A stretch of DNA of 64,000 bases from Mariprofundus sp. EBB-1 (GTDB lineage: Bacteria; Pseudomonadota; Zetaproteobacteria; Mariprofundales; Mariprofundaceae): contig NZ_RCFQ01000001.1 in NCBI RefSeq assembly GCF_003665155.1, forward strand, positions 124,001 to 188,000, read 5' to 3'. Below, in pieces: positions 45,251-55,398 of this stretch. The first letter of the stretch is position 1; each line of letters begins with the position of its first letter. Both the position numbers and the translations under genes were made by a program. The notes under the pieces are model-generated. The model searched no databases, was not told the origin of the DNA, and worked only from the letters and a program-made list of their open reading frames with translations.

Positions 45251-46345
45251 TTATATGCGGCCCATACGCATGGCAAAGTCCTCTTGAAAGACTGCATTCG
45301 GTAGGGCTGATTCATAGTCAATGAGATCATCATTAACAAGTTGTTGTAGATGCTGATCAAAGCTTTGGGAGCCGTATAGGTTTTGTCCCTCTTCCATGGC
45401 GCGCGGAATATCTCCCCATTGTGATGGATCAAGAATGAAATGCCTGATGACTGAATTTTTGATCATGATCTCCTGGGCAACAATTCGCTTTTTGCTTGAT
45501 TTCATGGGGATAAGTTTTTGCACTACAATCGCCCGTAAATTTTCTGATAGCCGTTCACGAAGACCGGCCTGCTCATCAAGCCCGAAGGCGGCCATGATGC
45601 GTTGCATGGTGCCAACAGCAGTGGTCGCGTGCACCGTTGCCATGACCAGATGCCCCGTTTCAGAGGCCTCCAGTGCCAGCTGAATCTCTTCACGTCCGCG
45701 TGCTTCACCAGCCATAATAATATCCGGTGTCTCGCGCATGGCATCAATAAGTCCCTGTTTGTAGCTGATTACATCGGTGCCAATTTCACGCTGACTTACC
45801 GTACCTTGATGTTCGGTGCTGTAGCGGAATTCAATAGGGTCTTCCAGCGTAACAGCATGTACCGGTCGTTGGCATATCATGTGGTTTAACATGGAGGCTT
45901 GTGACGTGCTTTTTCCACTTCCTGCAGCACCAGCCAAAATAATGATGCCATTGCGGTATTGGCTGATCTGTTCAAATACAGGCGGCAGCCGCAGTTGTGC
46001 AAAACTTGGAATTTGTTGTGGAATCAGGCGCGCCACGATACCAAAGTTATTATTGGTGCGTAGTACATGAATACGGAAATGGCAGGTGTTTTCCAGAGTG
46101 TAATGAAAATCGAGATTGTTGATCTGTTCAATATTGGTGCTCGCTGCGTGGTGACGAATCAGATGCTCTACCATGTTGATGGTTTTTGTGCGATCCGGAA
46201 CACTGACTTTATCATGTGGAATAGTGATGATATCGCCACAGATACGCATGCGAATACGGTCATCCGTGCGTATAATTAGATCCGATGCACCATTTTTGTT
46301 GGCTATCTGGAGTAGATCATCGATGAGGTGACGTGTTTGGGGCAT
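45251..46345 (-). CDS. PilT/PilU-like ATPase, divergent third paralogue
   Basis: Hexameric secretion-type ATPase of 364 residues. The N-terminal domain is as in PilT (ANKNGASDLIIRTDDRIRMR). Walker A is LAGAAGSGKSTS instead of the GPTGSGKST of PilT, and the Asp box region is FRIHVLRTNN. Walker B and the His box are in PDIIMAGEARGREEIQLAL and SETGHLVMATVHATTA. The catalytic elements seem intact, though divergent. The PilT-specific AIRNLIRE segment is replaced by VIRHFILDPSQ. It lies 35 bases after pilU, transcribed the same way. Confidence 0.88.
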   Translation of the reverse strand: MPQTRHLIDDLLQIANKNGASDLIIRTDDRIRMRICGDIITIPHDKVSVPDRTKTINMVEHLIRHHAASTNIEQINNLDFHYTLENTCHFRIHVLRTNNNFGIVARLIPQQIPSFAQLRLPPVFEQISQYRNGIIILAGAAGSGKSTSQASMLNHMICQRPVHAVTLEDPIEFRYSTEHQGTVSQREIGTDVISYKQGLIDAMRETPDIIMAGEARGREEIQLALEASETGHLVMATVHATTAVGTMQRIMAAFGLDEQAGLRERLSENLRAIVVQKLIPMKSSKKRIVAQEIMIKNSVIRHFILDPSQWGDIPRAMEEGQNLYGSQSFDQHLQQLVNDDLIDYESALPNAVFQEDFAMRMGRI

Positions 46346-46380
46346 GGTTTAATAACGCACGCCGATAATGAAGAAGCACA

Positions 46381-47538
46381 TCATATTTTCAATTCCGGGG
46401 TATCAATGGTTCCGGACAATTGATCCATATCATGAAGATCACCACCGGAATCTTTGAGATTTACCATCTTGATCTGTAGCCGTAAATTGTTGACGGAGTC
46501 GGCATGTCGCAAGGCTTCATCTTCGGTGATAATACCTTGCATCCATAACGCTTGCAGGGACTGGTCAAAGGTCTGCATGCCGTAGTTTTTGCCACTAGCC
46601 ATGGACTCTTTGATCTCAGCAATAGCCCATTTGCCGATTAAATCGGAAATGCGTGGTGTGTTGATAAGAATTTCGATAGCCGGTACGCGTGCTTCATCCG
46701 GTGTTTTCACCAGGCGTTGTGATAGCAGTGCTTTCAGGTTCATGGCCAGATTCAGACATACCTGCGGATGCATCTCTTCTGGGAAGAAGTTGATAATGCG
46801 CTCCAACGCCTGATTGGCATTATTGGCATGCAGAGTGGCCAGACATAGGTGACCTGTCTCGGCGAATTCAAGCGCGTGCTCCATGGTTTCACGATCACGA
46901 ATTTCTCCGATGAGAATGACATCAGGAGCTTGTCTGAGGGTGTTTTTTAAGGCCGCCTGATATTCCAATGTATCGGTGCCTACTTCACGCTGGGTAATCA
47001 CACATTTTTTATGTTCATGAATAAATTCGATGGGATCCTCAATCGAAATAATATGGCCGGCCTGATGCCTGTTGCGCCAGTCTATCATGGCTGCAAGTGA
47101 GGTGGATTTACCACTACCTGTAGCACCAACCATGAGCACCAGTCCACGGGACTCCATGGATATATCCTGAAAAATATCAGGTAAACCAAGCCCTTCCAGG
47201 GTAGGTATTTCAAGTTTTACTTTACGAATGACCATGCCGACATGGCCGCGCTGACGAAAAATATTGACGCGAAAGCGACCGACATCATCAAAAGATAGTG
47301 CCAGATTCATCTCATATTCTGCAGCAAAAGCAGCTTTCTGACGTTCATTCATCGTAGCACTGGCCAAGCGTTCGCATTGTGATGCCGTCAGAGGTGATTG
47401 TTTCAGGGTGCGCACCTGACCATTGATGCGATATGAGGGCGGCATACCAACCGTGATATAAAGATCGGATGCATCCTGCTTTTCCATGACAAGCAATAGC
47501 TGTTTAATGGATTGATTCTGAGGTTCTGTGCTATTCAT
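46381..47538 (-). CDS. pilU: Type IV pilus ATPase PilU
   Basis: Accessory retraction ATPase that works with PilT. Walker A is LVMVGATGSGKSTSLAAMI. The Asp box is VGRFRVNIFRQRGHVGMVIR, Walker B is PDVILIGEIRDRETMEHAL, and the His box is ETGHLCLATLHANNANQA. The PilT AIRNLIRE motif is absent, as in PilU. The 385 residues match PilU. It is downstream of pilT with about 50 bases between them, forming a pilT-pilU-pilT-like array. Confidence 0.92.
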   Translation of the reverse strand: MNSTEPQNQSIKQLLLVMEKQDASDLYITVGMPPSYRINGQVRTLKQSPLTASQCERLASATMNERQKAAFAAEYEMNLALSFDDVGRFRVNIFRQRGHVGMVIRKVKLEIPTLEGLGLPDIFQDISMESRGLVLMVGATGSGKSTSLAAMIDWRNRHQAGHIISIEDPIEFIHEHKKCVITQREVGTDTLEYQAALKNTLRQAPDVILIGEIRDRETMEHALEFAETGHLCLATLHANNANQALERIINFFPEEMHPQVCLNLAMNLKALLSQRLVKTPDEARVPAIEILINTPRISDLIGKWAIAEIKESMASGKNYGMQTFDQSLQALWMQGIITEDEALRHADSVNNLRLQIKMVNLKDSGGDLHDMDQLSGTIDTPELKI

Positions 47539-47587
47539 GTGATGATCTCCAATACGGGTTGTAGTGCATGCATAATGATGGGGCTGT

Positions 47588-48640
47588 TTAGACTACACCA
47601 CCACCGAAGAGTTGTTTGTTATTGGCCTTTTCCATGGCGGCTTGTTGCGTGATTTTACGTGATTTCACCAGCAATTGCAGATGAGAATCGAGTGTTTGCA
47701 TGCCATCGCGTTGTGAGGTTTGCATGACCGAGACCATCTGGGCGATTTTATTTTCGCGAATGAGATTGCGAATAGCCGGTGTGCCAAGCATGATTTCATG
47801 GGCTGCCACACGACCTTGTCCATCCGCAGTTTTGATCAGCGTTTGTGAAATCACAGCGCGTATGGATTCGGAGAGCATGGAGCGCACCATCTCCTTTTCA
47901 GCGGCTGGGAATACATCAACGACACGATCAATGGTTTTGGGTGCTGAAGAGGTATGCAGGGTGCCAAACACCATGTGACCGGTTTCTGCAGCAGTCAGTG
48001 CCAAACGAATCGTTTCAAGGTCACGCAATTCGCCGACCAGAATAACATCGGGATCTTCACGCAATGAGCTTTTCAGCGCGTTAGCAAAAGAGTGGGTGTG
48101 CGGGCCCAATTCACGTTGAGAAATAAGACAGTTTTTGGAACGGTGTACAAACTCGATAGGGTCTTCAATGGTGAGGATATGACCGCGTTCAGTATCATTA
48201 CGATGATCGACCATGGCCGCCAGTGTTGTGGATTTACCAGAGCCGGTTGGACCGGTAACCAGACAAATGCCACGTGGCATCATCGCAATTTTTCGAAATA
48301 CTTCCGGACAATTCAATTGATCCAGCGTTAGAACTTCACTGGGAATAACACGAAAAACAGCGCCCATACCACGGTTTTGTTCAAACAGATTCACACGAAA
48401 ACGCGCCAGATCACCAAGTGCAAAAGAGAAGTCGATCTCCATGTGTTCTTCAAAGTGTTTGCGCTGACCATCATTCATGATGTCATAGACCATGGTCTGA
48501 ATTTCCCGACGGTCGATGTTCGGCATTTTAATACGCGTCATGTCACCATTGATACGGATCATCGGCGGTTCACCGGCAGAAAGATGTAGATCTGATGCCT
48601 TATTTTTGACGGTGAATGCAAGTAGTTCGGATACTTCCAT
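47588..48640 (-). CDS. pilT: Type IV pilus retraction ATPase PilT
   Basis: Drives retraction of type IV pili for twitching and DNA uptake. Walker A (about 130-138) is VTGPTGSGKSTTLAAMV. The Asp box is ARFRVNLFEQNRG, Walker B is PDVILVGELRDLETIRLAL, and the His box is ETGHMVFGTLHTSSAPKTI. The PilT hallmark AIRNLIRENKIAQM is present. 350 residues. The next two genes encode PilU and a divergent PilT-like ATPase on the same strand. Confidence 0.95.
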   Translation of the reverse strand: MEVSELLAFTVKNKASDLHLSAGEPPMIRINGDMTRIKMPNIDRREIQTMVYDIMNDGQRKHFEEHMEIDFSFALGDLARFRVNLFEQNRGMGAVFRVIPSEVLTLDQLNCPEVFRKIAMMPRGICLVTGPTGSGKSTTLAAMVDHRNDTERGHILTIEDPIEFVHRSKNCLISQRELGPHTHSFANALKSSLREDPDVILVGELRDLETIRLALTAAETGHMVFGTLHTSSAPKTIDRVVDVFPAAEKEMVRSMLSESIRAVISQTLIKTADGQGRVAAHEIMLGTPAIRNLIRENKIAQMVSVMQTSQRDGMQTLDSHLQLLVKSRKITQQAAMEKANNKQLFGGGVV

Positions 48641-48833
48641 GGTGACTCCAGAATGGGACGTAGTTTTTAGTGTCTGTTTTAAGCCTAACCTAAAAGGGCA
48701 GCATCAGTGCTGCAAGCCTGATGCGATAGCCGGTAAGCTAGTGTGAAGAGTGAGAGCAAAAGTGCTGCCAGTCACAATAGGTGGGATGAATGATTAGGCC
48801 TGGTGTTTATAAATGCATGACTTATTTATTGAA

Positions 48834-48857
48834 CAGGCCCTGCTATAGCAGGGCCTG
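48834..48857 (-). terminator. Hairpin terminator after the EamA gene
   Basis: Perfect 10-bp stem CAGGCCCTGC / GCAGGGCCTG with a TATA loop begins five bases after the EamA stop. The following T-run is weak (TTCAATAAAT), so it may work as a Rho-independent terminator only in part. Confidence 0.65.
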
Positions 48858-48862
48858 CAACA

Positions 48863-49756
48863 TCAGTATCGAAGAAAGCGTGCCCTGATACGTTTCACAT
48901 TGCCGCTTAATTCAAAGGTGGCCAATCCGGCCAAAATCAACAATGAACCGACGAAGATTTCTAATGTTAGTGGTTCATTATTGAGTATATTGCCCAGTGC
49001 CAGCGCACAGATTGGTGTGATTAGCGTCAATAATGCCACACGGGTAGCATCTACCTTGCTCAATACATAATAGTAGAGTGCAAAGCCAAGCACAGACCCC
49101 AGCAAGGCAAGATAAGCGATAGCACCGATACTACGCATGGAGATCTCAGCCGGTATTGATGCGCCTGAAATGAGCCATGTCATGACAAACAGAGGAGCCG
49201 CAAACAGCAGACCACCACTGGTCATGACAATAGCAGGTACCTCTGCATGGATACGTTTGATCCATACGGCGCTAGCGCAATGTATGCTCACGCTGATCAA
49301 CATACCCAATAGACCGTACACAGCCTCTGTATGAAGGGTAAGGCTTGTACTGAACATGATGGATAAACCGGATAATCCGATCAGCATTCCAAACAGTCTT
49401 GACCGTGTTAGTGGCTCACCATTTAACCATAGGCGTGCCATCAGTGCTGTCACAATGGGTGAAATACCAAAGATCACTGCAATCCAGCCGCTCGGGATAA
49501 ACTGGGCAGACCAGTAAACGCTGATCATACCACCATACATACCAAGTCCTGCCGCCATGTATGCGCGTAGAGCACGACGATGCCAAACCAGACCAGAACC
49601 CAACAGAGCGGCTACGATGAGGGCCAGAACGGCACCGATCAGCATGCGGCTGGTTAGCCCGAATATAAAACCAACCTCTTCACTGCTCCATAAAATGGCC
49701 AGCGGAGTGGTGCTCCAGATGATGATGACGCCTAAATATGCTGACGGCACAGACAT
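48863..49756 (-). CDS. EamA/DMT-family transporter
   Basis: Predicted inner-membrane exporter of small metabolites. Ten transmembrane helices are apparent in two repeats of five. The EamA signature region ALLGSVLGFALYYYVLSKVD is near the C-terminal half. ALTLITPICALALG-type segments support it. AAGGAG five bases before ATG 49756 decides the start; an ATG seven codons upstream overlaps that ribosome site. 297 residues. Substrate unknown. Confidence 0.87.
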   Translation of the reverse strand: MSVPSAYLGVIIIWSTTPLAILWSSEEVGFIFGLTSRMLIGAVLALIVAALLGSGLVWHRRALRAYMAAGLGMYGGMISVYWSAQFIPSGWIAVIFGISPIVTALMARLWLNGEPLTRSRLFGMLIGLSGLSIMFSTSLTLHTEAVYGLLGMLISVSIHCASAVWIKRIHAEVPAIVMTSGGLLFAAPLFVMTWLISGASIPAEISMRSIGAIAYLALLGSVLGFALYYYVLSKVDATRVALLTLITPICALALGNILNNEPLTLEIFVGSLLILAGLATFELSGNVKRIRARFLRY

Positions 49757-49810
49757 GTTTACTCCTTTATTGATCATGAATAGCTAAATCTAACGTAGAT
49801 TTCAGCACAA

Positions 49811-49850
49811 AAAAAAACGGCCACGGATTATTGAAAACCCGTGGCCGTTT
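49811..49850 (-). terminator. Rho-independent terminator upstream of the EamA gene
   Basis: 12-bp stem AAACGGCCACGG / CCGTGGCCGTTT. On the minus strand it is followed by a run of T residues (plus-strand A-run at 49809-49817). It would end transcripts coming from the HDOD gene side. Confidence 0.85.
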
Positions 49851-50156
49851 AGAAATCATGCAATGATGGTTAAATCAGAACACTCCGGCACACAGGTAAG
49901 TCACTCGGTTGGCCATCAGCCATCCAAATGGTGCAGTTACTTTATGTGCCACGCGTGTATTCATAGTGTGCCCAGTGTGGAGAGAATAACGGGATCGTCA
50001 ATTTTTGATGCTTCTACTGTCACATAAAAGCACACAGTATGCGTGGAATGATCCGTGTAGCAGACTGAGATATCAGTATAGATAAGCTTCATGCAATAGT
50101 GCTGTGAGACAAATGAATCACCACCCGTGCCAGCAGTCGGAAGTATGGGCTAGACG
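49851..50156 (-). other. Region between HDOD and EamA genes with two tiny coupled frames
   Basis: No recognised gene. On the minus strand a 43-codon frame (50092 down to 49961) overlaps a 29-codon frame (49964 to 49875) by an ATGA junction, and a terminator follows. The first has no clear ribosome site. They may be chance frames or the remnant of a gene. Confidence 0.25.
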
Positions 50157-51074
50157 TTAAAACTCAATGGCTTGAATCAGAGCGATCTCTGAGCGTACTT
50201 TTTTATCATTGGCGAGATCAGCCAGGGTTGTATCAGGAAGCATGGATGCAAAGCTGGCATGCGGTAAGATAATGCCCGGATTACCTCCGACGCAATCAAG
50301 CTTAATAGCCAGTAGATCAGCCAGGTAAACGGCCAGTACCTCTGCCCTTATTTCGGAAGGGATAGAGGTTGCATCACTATAGGCGGGATGATGATGGTAC
50401 TCGATGCCCTGACAAATTTTTTCAGGCAGTTGCCAGTGGGAAGCCAATAACAAGCCCATGTCGATATGCGTGCAGCCGAAGCGTTCACATTCATAGACGA
50501 GATGTCCTTTGGCAAGGTCGCGTTCGGCCGGCTGTATATACTCGGTTATTAAATTAAATCCCATGTTTCCAATGTCATGGAACAGACCCATTGTTCCGGC
50601 TTCTGATCTGTTACAACCGGGAATGTGATCAGCAATAATTTCTGCCAGGGATGAGACTGCTATACCATGCCTCCACAGTGCTGGAATGCTATATATTTTA
50701 CCCTCACTGGTTTTGGAGGAAGAAAAAGAGTGACTGGCTACAACACTGCGCACCATGGAGTGCCCAATACGTGAAATAGCTCTGGCAATATCATTAATGG
50801 GTGCGTGTAATAAGCCTACTGCGTTGGCCGAACGTAAGATAGATGCGGAGAGTACGGGATCCTCTTTGATGATTTCAGCAAGCTTTGAACTAGAGGAACC
50901 ATCGTCACAGGCCCGCTGAAAAGCATTCCATAATGCAGACGGGAGTGGTAAGGATGAGATACTTTTTTTATACATGGTTAATCGGGCTGCACTGCCTTCA
51001 GCAGGAATAAGTTGCTCATACATAGTATCGTCGTGATTGATCTTAAAACATGATGTTTCAAACTGATCTGGCAT
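50157..51074 (-). CDS. HDOD domain protein
   Basis: Signal-transduction protein with an HD-related output domain lacking most metal-binding residues. The 305 residues contain SLPLPSALWNAFQRACDD, LAEIIKEDPVLSASILRSAN (typical HDOD helix) and GTMGLFHDIGNMGFNLI. Family members are linked to c-di-GMP and motility control in other bacteria; a role here is unproven. AGGAG five bases upstream supports the start. It stands alone between terminators. Confidence 0.88.
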   Translation of the reverse strand: MPDQFETSCFKINHDDTMYEQLIPAEGSAARLTMYKKSISSLPLPSALWNAFQRACDDGSSSSKLAEIIKEDPVLSASILRSANAVGLLHAPINDIARAISRIGHSMVRSVVASHSFSSSKTSEGKIYSIPALWRHGIAVSSLAEIIADHIPGCNRSEAGTMGLFHDIGNMGFNLITEYIQPAERDLAKGHLVYECERFGCTHIDMGLLLASHWQLPEKICQGIEYHHHPAYSDATSIPSEIRAEVLAVYLADLLAIKLDCVGGNPGIILPHASFASMLPDTTLADLANDKKVRSEIALIQAIEF

Positions 51075-51174
51075 ATCAACTCCTAAATAGCATTCCTGAT
51101 ATGAAAGGTAAGCAATTCATGCGCCATAGTGTGGGGAAAGTGAGGTTATTTTATCATGAGATTACATGAATTAA

Positions 51175-51204
51175 AAAAGGCCTGCCGATGAGGGCAGGCC
51201 TTTT
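51175..51204. terminator. Bidirectional terminator next to the candidate small RNA
   Basis: 12-bp stem AAAAGGCCTGCC / GGCAGGCCTTTT with a 6-base loop, flanked by an A-run and T-run. On the minus strand it directly follows the structured RNA candidate. Confidence 0.9.
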
Positions 51205-51388
51205 GAGAACTTTAGTCGCTACATCAGCATTGCGGTTGGCAATGATACTGAACCCTTTACGATAAGGTGGGCACCGCATCCGAACATCAGGTATCCTCGA
51301 AAGGATTCACACAGTCTGGAAATTAGGCTCCCGTTCAGTGCGCATCGGCCCAGCACTACAAACCACAACACCAATGCAACGAACTGAT
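51204..51388 (-). ncRNA. ssrS: Candidate 6S RNA (ssrS)
   Basis: A non-coding stretch of about 185 nt, the size of 6S RNA, lies between a promoter and a terminator. On the minus strand it folds into one long interrupted rod. The closing stem is ATCA plus GCATTG (51388-51385 and 51377-51372) with CAATGCTGAT (51232-51223). Inner helices are TGGGC with GCCCA (51352-51348, 51272-51268), CTGAAC with GTTCGG (51338-51333, 51285-51280), and a tip ATCCT-TTCG-AGGAT. AAAGGGTTCA in the 3' half matches a string in E. coli 6S RNA. 6S RNA binds the sigma-70 holoenzyme. Assignment rests on shape, size and context, not on a covariance-model search. Confidence 0.5.
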
Positions 51389-51392
51389 ATAA

Positions 51393-51421
51393 AGCCTACA
51401 TGGTGGGCTCTAAAAGGTCAA
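51393..51421 (-). promoter_or_regulatory. Promoter of the candidate 6S RNA
   Basis: On the minus strand TTGACC (51421-51416), a 17-base spacer, and TAGGCT (51398-51393) form a plausible sigma-70 promoter. Transcription would start near 51386-51388, at the base of the predicted closing stem. Confidence 0.5.
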
Positions 51422-51471
51422 ATGGTTTAGGTTGGTTCTGTTCACCATCTGATTAAAGGGTTTCTTGTTTT

Positions 51472-52767
51472 TTAGGCTTGTAACGTATTGGAAACAATAG
51501 ATTTTATTCCACCAAGGTAAGGGTGTAATACGGCAGGCAATTTGATGCTGCCATCTTCCTGCCAGCCATTTTCCAGGATAGCTACCAGTGTGCGACCAAT
51601 GGCTAAAGCTGAACCGTTCAGTGTGGCAGCAGCCTGAGGTTTGCCACCTTCTTCACGGTAACGAATGCCAGCACGGCGACCCTGAAACTGGCCGAATGAG
51701 GAGCATGAGGATATCTCGCGATAACACTGCTGACTAGGCAACCACACTTCCAGATCATAGGTTTTCTGGGCTGAAAAGCCGATATCAACACTGCAAAGCT
51801 CTACCATGCGGTAGGGCAGTTCCAAAGCTTGCAGGATGGCTTCTGCATGGCCTGTCAGCTCTTCTAAATCTGTCAGTGCGCGTTCAGCTGTGGTGATATG
51901 CACAAGTTCTACTTTATCAAATTGATGTTGGCGAATCATGCCACGTACATCGCGGCCGGCAGAACCAGCTTCACGACGGAAGCATGGTGTGTAAGCACAA
52001 TGGCGGCGGGGCAGGGTAGCGGCATCAAGAATTTGATCCTGATACAGGTTGGTGACAGGTACTTCAGCAGTTGGAATCAGATACGCATCTTCTCCCTCAA
52101 GCTTATAGAGGTCATCTTCAAATTTTGGAAGCTGACCCGTACCGGTCATGGTTTTGCGATTGACGATGGCTGGAACCCATACCTCTTCATAACCATGGGT
52201 ATCTACATGGGTATTGAGCATGAATTGCATTAACCCGCGCTCCAGTCTGGCCGCAGCGCCTTTTAATACGGTGAATCGACTACCGGCCAGGGTTGCTCCT
52301 GCTTCAAAATCCAGGATGCCCAGATCCGTGCCTATGTCCCAGTGTGCAGGCACCGTATCCGTGCGCGGTGTGCCCCAGCGACGGATTTCAATGTTATCAT
52401 CTTCACTGGATCCATCGGGAACAGAGGCGTGTAGAGGGTTGGGGATTTCCAGCAATTCATCAGAAAATGCAGCCTCTGCATCTTTTGCCAGCGATTCCAG
52501 CTCTTTAACCCTGCGTGATACCTTGCCCATGGCTGCAAGTTCGGCGCTTGCATCTTCGCCAGCACCTTTCTTTTGGCCAATAAGTTTGGATACCCTGTTG
52601 CGCTCAGCTTGCAGCGTTTCGGCTTCTGCTTTTAATTCACGCTGTGTAAGGTCCAGTGTGCGTGCTTTTCCCCATGGGCTGTCTGGTGCAACAACATCAT
52701 CACCTCGACGTGCCAGGGCAGCATTCATCTCATCAAATGAGCGGCGAAATTCCTGACGATCTATCAT
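51472..52767 (-). CDS. serS: Seryl-tRNA synthetase
   Basis: Class II aminoacyl-tRNA synthetase. The N-terminal coiled-coil tRNA-binding arm covers about 30-105 ([20 protein letters not shown]). Motif 2 is [22 protein letters not shown], and motif 3 is [17 protein letters not shown]. The 431 residues fit the family. Its ATG overlaps the gyrA stop by ATGA, so the two are translationally coupled. Confidence 0.96.
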   Translation of the reverse strand: MIDRQEFRRSFDEMNAALARRGDDVVAPDSPWGKARTLDLTQRELKAEAETLQAERNRVSKLIGQKKGAGEDASAELAAMGKVSRRVKELESLAKDAEAAFSDELLEIPNPLHASVPDGSSEDDNIEIRRWGTPRTDTVPAHWDIGTDLGILDFEAGATLAGSRFTVLKGAAARLERGLMQFMLNTHVDTHGYEEVWVPAIVNRKTMTGTGQLPKFEDDLYKLEGEDAYLIPTAEVPVTNLYQDQILDAATLPRRHCAYTPCFRREAGSAGRDVRGMIRQHQFDKVELVHITTAERALTDLEELTGHAEAILQALELPYRMVELCSVDIGFSAQKTYDLEVWLPSQQCYREISSCSSFGQFQGRRAGIRYREEGGKPQAAATLNGSALAIGRTLVAILENGWQEDGSIKLPAVLHPYLGGIKSIVSNTLQA

Positions 52768-55331
52768 TCAGCTGTACCATTACCTTCTGTGTTTTCGTCT
52801 TCAGTTACATCTGAGACGGCCGTTGTATCCATGCTTTCATCAGCAACGGCATCTATGATGGTTGTATCCGTATCTTCATCCTCGATATCGCCATCTTCCT
52901 GTTGTTCAACCACACGCACAGCGCCAATAACACGCTCGCCTTTATTGCAGCCGATCAGTTTCACGCCTTGCGTATTGCGGCCAATCACGGACACACCATC
53001 CATACGAATGCGAACCAGACGACCGGTATCGGTCATCATCATCACCTGATCTTCATCCGTCACTAGCAGGGCTCCGATCATAGCGCCATTACGGCCACCT
53101 GTTTTCAGTGTGAAGACACCTTGGCCTCCACGTTTCTGGGTGTTGTATTCAGTGACAGAGGTGCGTTTACCATAACCATTCTCAGATACAGCCAGGAATG
53201 ATGCACTATCAGATACCAGTGTCATGGAGATCAATTTGCAACCTCCAGGCATACGCATGCCTGTTACACCGCGCGTACTGCGACCCATAGGGCGCACATC
53301 AGATTCAGAAAAACGAATCGCTTTACCACCACTGGCAGCAAGGATGATATCCTGTTCACCATTGGAAACGACGACACCAATCAAACCATCATCGTCGTCA
53401 ATATTGATGGCGATAATGCCGTTGGCACGAATGTTCTGGTATTCAGTCAGCTTGGTCTTCTTGATGACACCATTGCTGGTTGCCATCACAATGAAGTGAC
53501 CTTCATCAAATTCTCGAACGGCCAATGTAGCTGAAATCTTCTCATCTTTTTCAACCGGCAACAGGTTAACCAGCGCCTTACCACGGGTCGCTCGGCCAGC
53601 CTGTGGCACTTCGTAAACTTTTTTGCGGAAAACACGTCCTCGATCAGAGAAGAAGAGCAGGTAATCGTGTGTTGATGCCACCATTAACTGTGTTACAAAA
53701 TCTTCTTCTTTGGTGGTCATGGCTGTTTTACCTTTGCCGCCACGACGCTGGGCACGATACAACGATGTTGCATTACGCTTGATATAGCCTTCATTGGAAA
53801 TGGTAACCACCATATCTTCTTCGGTAATGAGGTCTTCTACTGAGAGTTCAGCAGTTTCATCCATGATGATCGAGCGACGGGGATCGCCATATTTATCGCG
53901 AACCTGTTCGAGCTCTTCGACAATAACACCCATCAACAGTTTTTCATCGGCCAGTATTGCTTTCAAATGCGCAATGAGTTTTTGTAACTCATCGAATTCA
54001 GCCTGAATTTTATCCCGTTCTAAACCAGTCAAACGTTGCAAGCGCATATCAAGAATAGCTTGTGCTTGTTTCTCGGACAGACCGAAACGATCCATCAATC
54101 CGGTTTTAGCTTCCGGTGGTGTTTGGCTTCCACGAATAACTTTGATCACTTCGTCGATATGATCGAGGGCAATGAGCAAACCTTCGAGAATATGAGCGCG
54201 TGCTTGGGCTTTAGCCAGATCAAACAGGCAGCGGCGGGTAACTACCTGACGACGATGATCAAGGAAATGCAACAGTAGTTCACGCACACCGCATAGTTTC
54301 GGTTGTCCATCAACCAGAGAAAGCAGGTTGCAACCGAAATTACACTGTAGTTGTGTATGTTTATAGAGGTTGTTTAAGATCACTTCCGGAATTTCGTTGC
54401 GCTTGAGTTCAATGCAGATGCGCATGCCATCACGATCAGATTCATCACGCAGATCTGAGATGCCTTCCAGCTTTTTGTCACGTACAAGCTTGGCAATGTT
54501 TTCAATAAGGTTGGCTTTGTTTACCTGATAAGGCAGCTCATGAATAATCAATGCTTCACGTTTTGTTCGTGAATTTACTTCAACTTCCGCCTTGGCGCGC
54601 ATCGTGACTGAGCCACGGCCTGTAGTGAAAGCATCACGAATGCCCTGGCGGCCGTATATGAAACCACCCGTAGGGAAGTCAGGGCCAGGCATGATCTGCA
54701 TCAGTTCATCATCATCAATGTCCGGGTTACCTACCAGCGCAATAGCTGCATTGATCGATTCAACTAAGTTGTGCGGTGGAATATTGGTAGCCATACCAAC
54801 AGCAATACCCTGCGAACCATTGACCAGCAGATTAGGGTATTTGGCTGGCATAACCTTGGGTTCTTTCAGTGATTCATCATAGTTTGGTGCAAAATCAACG
54901 GTATCTTTATCGATATCAGCCAATAATTCGGCAGCCAACTTACTCATGCGGGCTTCGGTATAACGCATGGCGGCGGGTGAATCACCATCGACGGAACCGA
55001 AGTTACCCTGCCCATCAACGAGCAGATGACGCATGCTCCATGGTTGCGCCATTCTCACCATAGCATCATACACAGCTGTATCACCGTGCGGATGATATTT
55101 ACCGATTACATCACCAACAACGCGCGCCGATTTCTTGAATGGTTTGTCATGGGTGCAGCCGAGATCCTGCATGGCGAAGAGAATGCGTCGATGTACCGGT
55201 TTTAATCCATCACGGGCATCAGGCAGCGCTCGACCAACAATTACACTCATGGCGTAATCCAGATAGGAGCGTTTCATCTCATCTTCGATCAGTACGGGTA
55301 TAGCAGGGTTAAAGGTTTCTGTTTCGTCCAT
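52764..55331 (-). CDS. gyrA: DNA gyrase subunit A
   Basis: Breakage-reunion subunit of gyrase, which introduces negative supercoils. The catalytic tyrosine is Tyr124 ([10 protein letters not shown]). The quinolone region reads [17 protein letters not shown], with Thr85 at the E. coli Ser83 position and the Asp87 equivalent kept. The GyrA box is QRRGGKGK in the C-terminal pinwheel (about 510-820), which marks gyrase rather than topoisomerase IV. The protein ends in an acidic tail of about 45 residues. 855 residues, complete. tRNA-Arg lies upstream on the same strand. Confidence 0.96.
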   Translation of the reverse strand: MDETETFNPAIPVLIEDEMKRSYLDYAMSVIVGRALPDARDGLKPVHRRILFAMQDLGCTHDKPFKKSARVVGDVIGKYHPHGDTAVYDAMVRMAQPWSMRHLLVDGQGNFGSVDGDSPAAMRYTEARMSKLAAELLADIDKDTVDFAPNYDESLKEPKVMPAKYPNLLVNGSQGIAVGMATNIPPHNLVESINAAIALVGNPDIDDDELMQIMPGPDFPTGGFIYGRQGIRDAFTTGRGSVTMRAKAEVEVNSRTKREALIIHELPYQVNKANLIENIAKLVRDKKLEGISDLRDESDRDGMRICIELKRNEIPEVILNNLYKHTQLQCNFGCNLLSLVDGQPKLCGVRELLLHFLDHRRQVVTRRCLFDLAKAQARAHILEGLLIALDHIDEVIKVIRGSQTPPEAKTGLMDRFGLSEKQAQAILDMRLQRLTGLERDKIQAEFDELQKLIAHLKAILADEKLLMGVIVEELEQVRDKYGDPRRSIIMDETAELSVEDLITEEDMVVTISNEGYIKRNATSLYRAQRRGGKGKTAMTTKEEDFVTQLMVASTHDYLLFFSDRGRVFRKKVYEVPQAGRATRGKALVNLLPVEKDEKISATLAVREFDEGHFIVMATSNGVIKKTKLTEYQNIRANGIIAINIDDDDGLIGVVVSNGEQDIILAASGGKAIRFSESDVRPMGRSTRGVTGMRMPGGCKLISMTLVSDSASFLAVSENGYGKRTSVTEYNTQKRGGQGVFTLKTGGRNGAMIGALLVTDEDQVMMMTDTGRLVRIRMDGVSVIGRNTQGVKLIGCNKGERVIGAVRVVEQQEDGDIEDEDTDTTIIDAVADESMDTTAVSDVTEDENTEGNGTAE

Positions 55332-55398
55332 TATTGCCTCTGGTAATACTAACAGTTTTTATTCGTCGTACTTATACGGTGTACGGTTGTATCTAAAA

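Noticed and set aside
44959-45432. 157-codon minus-strand frame across the inverted repeat
   Set aside because: It overlaps the conserved C-terminus of the PilT-like ATPase in another frame and crosses repeats.
52214-52756. Plus-strand frame of 180 codons inside serS
   Set aside because: Antisense to a clear SerS coiled-coil arm; Ser/Ala-rich composition is typical of a shadow frame.
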